Below, in pieces: positions 23,639 through 29,690 of a stretch of DNA of 64,000 nt (position 1 is its first letter; each line of letters begins with the position of its first letter). The notes under the pieces are model-generated. The model saw nothing but the letters and a program-made list of their open reading frames with translations. It had not been told where the DNA came from and made no database searches. The position numbers and the translations under genes are program-made. This DNA is from Candidatus Solirubrobacter pratensis. Lineage in GTDB: Bacteria; Actinomycetota; Thermoleophilia; Solirubrobacterales; Solirubrobacteraceae. Location: positions 186,001 through 250,000 of the forward strand of contig NZ_AUEK01000006.1 of the NCBI RefSeq assembly GCF_000425945.1, read 5' to 3'.

Positions 23639-25687
23639 TCAGTTGAGACGGTCCGCCAGGCGCGAGTGGCGGCGGGAGGTGTCGGGCGTCGCGGCGGCGC
23701 GCGCGACGATCGCCCGCTGCCCGACGATCAGCGTCGCGGTGCGCGCGCGGGTCATCGCGGTGTAGAGCATCTCGCGGCGCAGGAAGCGCGGGCCGGCCGC
23801 CGGATGGGCGACGACGATCGCGACCGGCAGCTCGATGCCCTGGCCCTTGTGGATCGAGCAGGCGTAGGCGAGCTGGAGCCGCGGAGCCTCGTCCTCGGGC
23901 AGCTCCACGAGCATCCCGTCGGCCTCGACCGACAGCTTGCCCGCGTCGGCGTCGTAGGACAGCAGGCGCAGGATCGTGCCGTTCATCAGCCCGAGCTCGT
24001 GCAGGTTGCGGCCGGAGAGCATCAGCTTGTCGCCGATCCGCAGCCGGCCGAGCACCGGCTTGCCGTGCGGGTTGAGGGCGTCCCGCAGCCGCGCGTTGAG
24101 CGCGTCGATGCCGAGCGCGCCCTTGTAGACCGGGGCGAAGACCTGGATGTCCGACAGCGGATCGGCGGCGTAGTGCTTCGGGAGGCGCTCGGAGACGAGC
24201 GAGACGATCTCGTCGAGCACCGCGCGCGGGTCCTCGCGCTCGATCATGAACAGGTCGCGCCGGACCTCCCCGCCGGCCTCGAACGACGGCGGCTCGCCCT
24301 GGCGGACGGCGTGGGCGCCGCGCACGATCATGCTTCCCGCCGCCTGGCGGAAGATGTGCGTGAGGCGGGCGACGGGCAGCGCGCCCGACGCGACCAGCTC
24401 GGCGAAGGGCTTGCCGGCGCCGACCGGCGCGAGCTGGTCCGCGTCGCCGACGAGCACGACGTGCATCTCGGGGCCCACCGCCCGCAGCAGCGTCACGAGC
24501 AGCTCGAGGTTGGCCATCGAGGTCTCGTCCACGACGAGCAGGTCGTCGGTCAGCTCGTCCTTGGTCGGGCCGAGGCCCGGGACCCAGCCGAGCGCGGCGT
24601 GGACGGTCGAGGCGTTGAAGCCGGTCGCCTCCGCCATCCGCCGCGCGGCGCGCCCCGTCGGCGCGACGAGCGTGACGCCGGCCTTCTGCGCCTTGGCCGC
24701 GGCGCAGATCAGCCGGATCGTCATCGTCTTACCGGTGCCGGGGCCGCCGGTGACGATCGACAGCCGCGAGCCGAACGCGGCCTGCACGGCGGCGGCCTGC
24801 TCGGGCGCGGGGACGAGGTCGCCCTCCGGCAGCGCGGGCTTCGCCAGGCGCGGCTCGGCGCGGGCCAGGTCGCGCACGAGCGCGGCCAGCTCGGCCTCGA
24901 GCTCGGCAGTCTGCGGGCGGTAGGCCCAGCGCTCCTGCTCGATCACCAGCTCGCCGGCCTCCGCCATCTCGCCGATCAGCGCGTCGTCCACCCGCGTGCC
25001 GAGCAGCCGGGCCGACTGCGCGAGCAGCTCGCCGAGCGGGAGGCAGGTGGAGCCGTCGCGCTCGGCCTCGGCGAGCACGTGGATCACCCCCGCGCGCGAC
25101 CGCGCGGGCGACTCGATCCGGCCGGCGATCGTGTCCGCCGTGTGGAAGCCGACGCCGAACACGCTCGTGAGGTCGTACGGGCGGCGGCGCACCACGTCGT
25201 GCGCGCGGTCGCCGTAGTGGTTGGCGATGCGCGGGACGAGCCACGTCAGCCCATGTGGCGCGAGCATGAGATGCAGGGCGCGCGTCGAGCGCAGCGCGTT
25301 CCAGGACTTGATCGCCTCGTTGGTGCGCTTCGGGTTCAGCCCGGCGCCGCGGAACGCCGTCTGCGGGTCGCGGTCGATCGCCTCCAGCACGCCGTCGCCG
25401 TAGCGGGCCAGCAGCAGCTCGGCGCGGCCGGTCCCGATGTGCTTGACGCGCTTGAGGTACGCGGTGAGCGCCTTGTCGCCCGACGGCGCGACCGGCTCCG
25501 CGGTGGTGACCTTGATCTGCAGCCCGAAGCGCTTGTCGTCGTGCCAGACGCCCTTGATGCGGACGTGCTCGCGCTCCTCGAGGTGCGCGAGCACGCCGAC
25601 CAGGACGACCTCGTCGCCGTCGCGGTCGGCATCGATCACCGCAAAGCCGGTCTGCTCGTTCGCGAACCGGCGCTTGCGGATCGCCAC
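23639..25687 (-). CDS. RecD2-like ATP-dependent DNA helicase (SF1)
   Basis: A 682-residue 5'-3' helicase of the RecD2 group, which works without RecBC. The N-terminal OB-like region (RRFANEQTGFAVIDADRDGD) and tandem helix-hairpin-helix segments (LTAYLKRVKHIGTGRAELLL, DLTSVFGVGFHTADTIAGRI) precede the motor. Walker A is GGPGTGKT at 314-321. Walker B/motif II is DLLVVDETSMAN, followed by LVGDADQLAPVGAGKPF and THIFRQAAGS. The C-terminal UvrD-like part has ACSIHKGQGIELPVAIVV and MLYTAMTRARTATLIVGQ. RecD2 family members usually start a few residues earlier, but only a CTG is available upstream, so GTG 25687 (after GAGGG) is used. It lies 55 nt downstream of a sigma gene. Confidence 0.9.
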   Translation of the reverse strand: MAIRKRRFANEQTGFAVIDADRDGDEVVLVGVLAHLEEREHVRIKGVWHDDKRFGLQIKVTTAEPVAPSGDKALTAYLKRVKHIGTGRAELLLARYGDGVLEAIDRDPQTAFRGAGLNPKRTNEAIKSWNALRSTRALHLMLAPHGLTWLVPRIANHYGDRAHDVVRRRPYDLTSVFGVGFHTADTIAGRIESPARSRAGVIHVLAEAERDGSTCLPLGELLAQSARLLGTRVDDALIGEMAEAGELVIEQERWAYRPQTAELEAELAALVRDLARAEPRLAKPALPEGDLVPAPEQAAAVQAAFGSRLSIVTGGPGTGKTMTIRLICAAAKAQKAGVTLVAPTGRAARRMAEATGFNASTVHAALGWVPGLGPTKDELTDDLLVVDETSMANLELLVTLLRAVGPEMHVVLVGDADQLAPVGAGKPFAELVASGALPVARLTHIFRQAAGSMIVRGAHAVRQGEPPSFEAGGEVRRDLFMIEREDPRAVLDEIVSLVSERLPKHYAADPLSDIQVFAPVYKGALGIDALNARLRDALNPHGKPVLGRLRIGDKLMLSGRNLHELGLMNGTILRLLSYDADAGKLSVEADGMLVELPEDEAPRLQLAYACSIHKGQGIELPVAIVVAHPAAGPRFLRREMLYTAMTRARTATLIVGQRAIVARAAATPDTSRRHSRLADRLN

Positions 25688-25742
25688 CTCGCCCTCGAAC
25701 GGGGCGCCCGGAAGTCCCTCGATCTCGGTCAGGCAGGCGAGA

Positions 25743-26381
25743 TTAGTCGCCGCTCAGGCGGCGAAGCAGCCGCCGCCGGGCGGGCGGGTCCTCGGGGGGC
25801 GGCGCCCCGCCCGACAGCCGCGTCGCCGCCTGCACGAGGTCGGCCTCGAGGATCTCGAAGAACGAGCGCTCGGGCCGGGCCGGGCCACGGACGACGCCCT
25901 TGGAGCGGTGCAGGGCGCCCACTGCGACCTCCTGCTCGAGCACACCCTTGACGACGGCGTCACGGTGCGCGGGCGGGACGCCGTCGACCAGCGCGATGGC
26001 CAGGCCGCCCGGGCGGCCGATGTCGGCCAGGGCCACGACGCCGTCGAGGTCGCCGTCGGTCAGCTCGCGCGGCGGCATGCCGAGCCGCCGGCGCGCGGCG
26101 TCCTGCACGCGCCCGCGACGGCCGCTCTCCAGCAGCGCCCGGTGCGCGATGCCGAATAGCCAGCCGCGCGCCGGCGGCTCGGCCCCGCCGGCTTCCTCCA
26201 GCGCCGCGGCGAAGACCTCGGCGGCCAGGTCGGCCGTCGCCTCGCGGCCCCGCGTGCGGTGCAGGAGCAGGGCGAGCGTCGCCCCGAGGTGCCGGCGGTA
26301 GAAGACCGCGAACGCGTCCGGCCGGCCGGGGGTCGCGGCCAGGAGCTGTTCGTCGGTCGCGTTGCCGCGCGTCGTCCTCAC
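25743..26381 (-). CDS. ECF-like sigma factor, region 2 clear, region 4 weak
   Basis: A 212-residue protein whose first 85 residues match ECF region 2: ATDEQLLAATPGRPDAFAVF, YRRHLGATLALLLHRTRGRE, ADLAAEVFAAALEEAG and ARGWLFGIAHRALLESGRRG. The rest (GVVALADIGRPGGLAIALVD, GVPPAHRDAVVKGVLEQEVA) aligns only loosely with region 4 and lacks a convincing helix-turn-helix. It may therefore be a divergent sigma or sigma-like regulator. GTG 26381 follows AAGGA by three bases. The region upstream is a large nested palindrome shared with a divergent small gene, suggesting that both are controlled by one regulator, possibly autoregulation. Confidence 0.75.
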   Translation of the reverse strand: MRTTRGNATDEQLLAATPGRPDAFAVFYRRHLGATLALLLHRTRGREATADLAAEVFAAALEEAGGAEPPARGWLFGIAHRALLESGRRGRVQDAARRRLGMPPRELTDGDLDGVVALADIGRPGGLAIALVDGVPPAHRDAVVKGVLEQEVAVGALHRSKGVVRGPARPERSFFEILEADLVQAATRLSGGAPPPEDPPARRRLLRRLSGD

Positions 26382-26389
26382 GAGTCCTT

Positions 26390-26452
26390 ACTTGTCCACG
26401 GAGCGGATTTCTGTGACCGCGGATGTCACAAGTTGCGGTGTACCGGACAAGT
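26390..26452. promoter_or_regulatory. Nested palindromic operator between divergent genes
   Basis: Two inverted repeats share the same centre at base 26421. The inner pair is TGTGAC (26412-26417) with GTCACA (26425-26430). The outer pair is ACTTGTCC (26390-26397) with GGACAAGT (26445-26452). Read away from the centre, both flanks give GGACAAGT followed by an A/G-rich ribosome site and the start codon of the gene on that side. This is too regular for chance and suggests a symmetric divergent promoter/operator. Confidence 0.6.
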
Positions 26453-26460
26453 TAAGGGGG

Positions 26461-26670
26461 ATGGACCATCGCCTCAGCGTCCGCGCAGCCGCGCAGGAGC
26501 GCGCCGCCCGCCGGCGCCTCATCTACATGCTGCTGCGCAACGGCGACATCGGCTCGCTGACCGGCGGCCAGGCGCAACTGCGCGACCACGGGCCGGCGAT
26601 CGCTCCCCGCGACGGCGGCGCCCCGCACGCGCTCGGCCCTGACGGCCCGGTCGGCGAGCGCGCGGCCTAG
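26461..26670 (+). CDS. Small hypothetical protein divergent from the sigma-like gene
   Basis: A 69-residue product starting at ATG 26461 right after AAGGGGG. The N-terminal half is basic and amphipathic (MDHRLSVRAAAQERAARRRL, then IYMLLRNGDIGSLTGGQAQL). The C-terminal half is rich in Gly, Pro and Ala with little predicted structure. I recognise no family. Its leader matches that of the divergent sigma-like gene, so it may belong to the same regulatory unit. The TAG stop is part of the CTAG that flanks a miniature transposon; if the element were excised, the same TAG would remain. Confidence 0.5.
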   Translation: MDHRLSVRAAAQERAARRRLIYMLLRNGDIGSLTGGQAQLRDHGPAIAPRDGGAPHALGPDGPVGERAA

Positions 26671-26767
26671 GAGCCTGTTGAACTTTGATCCGTCGATGCG
26701 AGGTGGTGCGCCCGTGGATGCCGGGCGTGCCGCATCGCGCGGCGGGGAAAGATCAACAGGCTCCTAG
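26667..26767. mobile_element. MITE-like element with CTAG target duplication
   Basis: A 93-bp element (26671-26763) begins GAGCCTGTTGAACTTT, and its other end, read on the opposite strand, is GAGCCTGTTGATCTTT (15 of 16 identical). It is flanked on both sides by CTAG. The interior contains a further CGATGCG/CGCATCG pair, so the whole element can fold into one hairpin. It has no coding capacity. Ends of this kind and a CTAG target suggest mobilisation by an IS5-type transposase elsewhere in the genome, which is inference. Confidence 0.7.
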
Positions 26768-26800
26768 GCGCCGGGCACCCAGGCGCGGTATAGGAGGGGG

Positions 26801-27400
26801 ATGCGCAAGCTCCAGAGCCAGGGCGTCCACCACATCACGATCGTCGGAGCCGACCGCCGGACCTCGATCGACTTCTGGGAGGGCGTGCTCGGGATGCCGT
26901 TCGTGTTCGAGCAGCCCAACCTCGACAACGCGTCCGAGAGCCATCTCTACTTCGATCCGGGCGACGGGCGCCTGATCACGGTCTTCACCGACGAGGAGCG
27001 CGCCGGCGACCCCTCGCGCACGCCGACCGATCCCGGCTGCGTGCACCACCTCGCGTTCGCGCTCTCGCGGGCGACGTTCCTGCAGGCGGTCGGGCGGCTC
27101 GACGAGCGCGGGATCCACCACAGCGGCGTCAAGGATCGCGGCTTCATGGACTCGGTCTACTTCGAGGACCCGCTCGGGCTGCTGATCGAGCTGGCCTCCT
27201 ACCGCTTCGAGCCGCCGGCGGGCTTCACGCACGCCGAGGTGCTGCTCGCGGCGCACAAGCTCCGCGTCGAGCGCGGCGACTACAACATCGGCCCGGTCCA
27301 CGTCGCCGACGCGATCGAGGACCTGGTCGCGCGCTCCCGCGGCTCCCTGTCCGAGGACCGCTCGCCGGCCGACCCCTACGCCAAGCGCGCAGCCCGCTAG
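26801..27400 (+). CDS. VOC-superfamily protein (glyoxalase/ring-cleavage dioxygenase-like)
   Basis: A 199-residue vicinal-oxygen-chelate protein with two beta-alpha-beta-beta-beta units. Metal ligands fit GVHHITIVGADRRTSIDFWE (His), GCVHHLAFALSRATFLQAVG (His) and EDPLGLLIELASYRFEPP (Glu). A charged C-terminal extension (FTHAEVLLAAHKLRVERGDY) resembles ring-cleaving dioxygenase relatives that act on quinols. The substrate is unknown. ATG 26801 follows an AGGAGGGGG site. It starts shortly after the MITE, which may supply part of its upstream region. Confidence 0.85.
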   Translation: MRKLQSQGVHHITIVGADRRTSIDFWEGVLGMPFVFEQPNLDNASESHLYFDPGDGRLITVFTDEERAGDPSRTPTDPGCVHHLAFALSRATFLQAVGRLDERGIHHSGVKDRGFMDSVYFEDPLGLLIELASYRFEPPAGFTHAEVLLAAHKLRVERGDYNIGPVHVADAIEDLVARSRGSLSEDRSPADPYAKRAAR

Positions 27401-27501
27401 GCCAGGACCAACGGCCCCGCGGGCCAGCCATCCCCCTCGCCCGGCCCCGTAGGTTGCTTAGCGAGAAGCCACGTCCCGGCTGAGCAGGGAGAGACACGAC
27501 C

Positions 27502-27810
27502 ATGAGCGCGCCCTACAGACGAGTCGCGGCGCTGGCCGCGGCAGTGAGCACGCTGGCCATCCTGGCGCCCGGCGCCGGAGTGGCGAGCGCCCAGGACGGC
27601 GGCGGAACCGCAGCCATCGCGCTGCTGGGGTGGCAGGGCACGCCGTCCATCTTCATGGACGGCGCCGTGATCGGCCAGATGGCGGCCGTGATCGGCCCCG
27701 TCGTCATCACGACGGCGCCGGCGACGTTCCTGAACTCCAACGACCAGATCGCGGCGGGCGTCACCTCGATCGGCGTCCAGGTCTCCGGCGTGGCGGCGGG
27801 CAACAGGTGA
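27502..27810 (+). CDS. Small secreted protein, unknown
   Basis: A 102-residue protein with a clear signal peptide (RRVAALAAAVSTLAILAPGA, cleaved near ASAQ). The mature part of about 70 residues is hydrophobic and rich in Gly, Ala, Val and Ile, with GQMAAVIGPVVITTAPATFL and no Cys. I know of no family for it. ATG 27502 is preceded by CAGGGAGAG. It might be a surface or aggregation-prone peptide. It lies upstream of an F420-type gene on the same strand, 25 nt apart. Confidence 0.65.
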   Translation: MSAPYRRVAALAAAVSTLAILAPGAGVASAQDGGGTAAIALLGWQGTPSIFMDGAVIGQMAAVIGPVVITTAPATFLNSNDQIAAGVTSIGVQVSGVAAGNR

Positions 27811-27835
27811 GCTCCAGGCTAGGCTGCGGCCGGTC

Positions 27836-28228
27836 ATGAGCGCCACCATCCCTTCCGCGTTGCTCCCGCTGCTCGAGCGCCCGCTGTTCGGCGCGCTCGG
27901 CACGATCCGCCCTGACGAGACCGTCCAGGTCAACCCGATGTGGTTCGAGTACGACGGCGAGCACGTCCGCTTCACGCACACGAACAAGCGCGGGAAGTTC
28001 CGCAACCTCCAGCGCAACCCGTCGATGAGCCTGATGGTCATCGACGACGAGAACCCGCAGAGCTACCTCGAGGTCCGCGGGAGCCTCGTCGAGGTGATCG
28101 AGGACCCTGAGGGCGAGTTCTACGTCCGCCTCGGCCGCCGCTACGGCACCGCCGACCAGCAGCCGCCGCCCGACAAGGCGGATCGCGTCGTGCTCGTCAT
28201 GAGCGTCGAGAAGGTCAACGGGCGCTGA
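27836..28228 (+). CDS. PPOX-class F420-dependent oxidoreductase-like protein
   Basis: A 130-residue split-barrel flavin/F420-binding protein of the pyridoxamine-oxidase-like group. The sequence TVQVNPMWFEYDGEHVRFTH followed by NKRGKFRNLQRNPSMSLMVI and YLEVRGSLVEVIED is the normal arrangement for actinobacterial F420-binding reductases of this size. Cofactor F420 and not FMN is suggested by the K-R-x-N-L and N-P-x-S pattern, but cannot be proven here. The stop is only 1 nt from the stop of the convergent secreted-protein gene. Confidence 0.85.
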   Translation: MSATIPSALLPLLERPLFGALGTIRPDETVQVNPMWFEYDGEHVRFTHTNKRGKFRNLQRNPSMSLMVIDDENPQSYLEVRGSLVEVIEDPEGEFYVRLGRRYGTADQQPPPDKADRVVLVMSVEKVNGR

Positions 28229-28229
28229 C

Positions 28230-29030
28230 TCAGCAGCGCCTCGGCGACGTCGCCCCCGGCGGCAGGCACAGCGTCTGCACCGCCGGGAGGCGATGGCGCC
28301 GGATCGTGAAGCGCACGACCTTGCCGATCATGTCGGCGCGCGTCACGCGCAACTCGAGCACGGCGCCTGGCCGCAGGTGGCGGCGCCCGAGCGCGCGGTG
28401 GGCGTTGGCGCGGGCGGACGCGACCCTGACCGTGCGCCGGCGCGCGGGGCAGCCGCCTCCGCGGCAGCGCAGCTCGACCGCGGCGCCGGCCGGGACGTTG
28501 CGGACCGCGAGCGAGACGTTGCGCGTCCAGCGCGTGGTCGCCGACCAGTTCCAGCTCACCGTCGAGGTGACCGGCGCCGGCGGCGGAGGCGGCGGGGCGG
28601 GCAGCGGCTGAGGCGGCGGCGGGCACGGGTTGGCCATCCGGCTCGCCTCGCCGAGCTCGATCTTGTTGCCCTCCGACGGGTCGATCCGCCCGACCTGGAC
28701 CTCGACGAAGGAGATGTTGCAGGGCGCTCCGCCCGGCAGCGCGAGCGTGAACGTCTGCTGCTCGGCGACGCCGCAGACCCGGTAGGACTTGTGCGTCGTC
28801 GGCGGCAGGTTGGACGTCACCCACGCCATGGCGCACCAGCCATCCTCGCTGCGATCCGAGACCGTCACGTTCACGTTCGCGCCGCCCGCGCCCGGGAACG
28901 ACACGTCTCCCTGCGCCTCGGCGTCCAGCTGCCCGCCGTGCGAGTGCTGGAGCGAGAAGGTCTGCGCGTGCGCAGCCGGTGCGAAGACCAGCAGCGCAGC
29001 GATGGCGATCGCCGCTCGAGTGCCTCCCAT
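28230..29030 (-). CDS. Secreted protein with Pro-rich linker, unknown
   Basis: A 266-residue exported protein. The signal peptide is AAIAIAALLVFAPAAHAQ from ATG 29030. Residues 20-130 form a Cys-containing beta-rich domain (VSFPGAGGANVNVTVSDRSE, VCGVAEQQTFTLALPGGAPC). A linker of Pro (CPPPPQPLPAPPPPPPAP) leads to a second beta domain with a basic end (VELRCRGGGCPARRRTVRVA, GKVVRFTIRRHRLPAVQTLC) that resembles the C-terminal domains of other secreted proteins of these bacteria, such as the subtilase here. Function unknown. Confidence 0.7.
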   Translation of the reverse strand: MGGTRAAIAIAALLVFAPAAHAQTFSLQHSHGGQLDAEAQGDVSFPGAGGANVNVTVSDRSEDGWCAMAWVTSNLPPTTHKSYRVCGVAEQQTFTLALPGGAPCNISFVEVQVGRIDPSEGNKIELGEASRMANPCPPPPQPLPAPPPPPPAPVTSTVSWNWSATTRWTRNVSLAVRNVPAGAAVELRCRGGGCPARRRTVRVASARANAHRALGRRHLRPGAVLELRVTRADMIGKVVRFTIRRHRLPAVQTLCLPPGATSPRRC

Positions 29031-29089
29031 GGCCCCGAGCCTACGAGGCGCGAGCTTGGCGTTTCCTTGGCTTGTACGCGTGCGAACCG

Positions 29090-29680
29090 CTAGATGGCGC
29101 GGATCAGGGCGCGCCCCGCGGCGATCTCCTCGTCGTTGACCAGGTGGTCCTGGCCCGGGAAGACCTGGACGGTCACGCGCGCGCCGTGGCGCTCCAGCAG
29201 CGCGGCGGTCTCGCGGACGCGCTCGACCGGGACCCAGCCGTCGGGATCGCTCGTGCCGAGGTAGGCCGGCGTCCCGCCGAAGCCGGCGCCCACGACCGGC
29301 GCGGTCCCCGGCGGCCCGACGAAGCCGCCGGTGTAGAGCAGCAGGCCCCCGTAGCGGCGCGGGTGGCGGACCGCGTACTCGGCGGCCAGGCACGCGCCCT
29401 GGGAGAAGCCTCCGAGGACGAGCCGCGCCGGGTCGGCCACCTCGCGCACGAGCGCGTCGACGGTCTCGAGCCCGCGCGTGAGCCACGGCTCGTTCTCCTC
29501 CACCGGCGCCAGGAACGACTGCGGCCACCACGAGTTGCCCTCGGCGGCGGGCGCGACGAACGCGACGTCGTCGAGCGCCATCCGCTCGGCCAGCCCGAGC
29601 ACGTCGGAAGTGTCGCGGCCGCGCCCGTGCAGGAGCACGACCGTGACGGCGGTGTCGGCCGGTCCGCGGCGCTCGATCAC
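29090..29680 (-). CDS. Alpha/beta-hydrolase, phospholipase/carboxylesterase type
   Basis: A 196-residue serine hydrolase of the Abhydrolase_2 (carboxylesterase/phospholipase) group. The nucleophile Ser lies in LVLGGFSQGACLAAEYAVRH. The oxyanion-hole strand is TVVLLHGRGRD, the Asp region is GTSDPDGWVPVERVRETAAL, and the catalytic His is in VFPGQDHLVNDEEI. No signal peptide, so it is cytosolic. It ends the minus-strand set that begins with the aminotransferase-GNAT fusion, from which it is separated by 10 nt, and may be co-transcribed with it. Confidence 0.88.
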   Translation of the reverse strand: MIERRGPADTAVTVVLLHGRGRDTSDVLGLAERMALDDVAFVAPAAEGNSWWPQSFLAPVEENEPWLTRGLETVDALVREVADPARLVLGGFSQGACLAAEYAVRHPRRYGGLLLYTGGFVGPPGTAPVVGAGFGGTPAYLGTSDPDGWVPVERVRETAALLERHGARVTVQVFPGQDHLVNDEEIAAGRALIRAI

Positions 29681-29690
29681 GCCGCCAACC

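Noticed and set aside
26412..26430. CRP-type operator TGTGA...TCACA
   Set aside because: The half-sites are separated by 9 bases, not 6 as in CRP sites; kept only as part of the nested palindrome.
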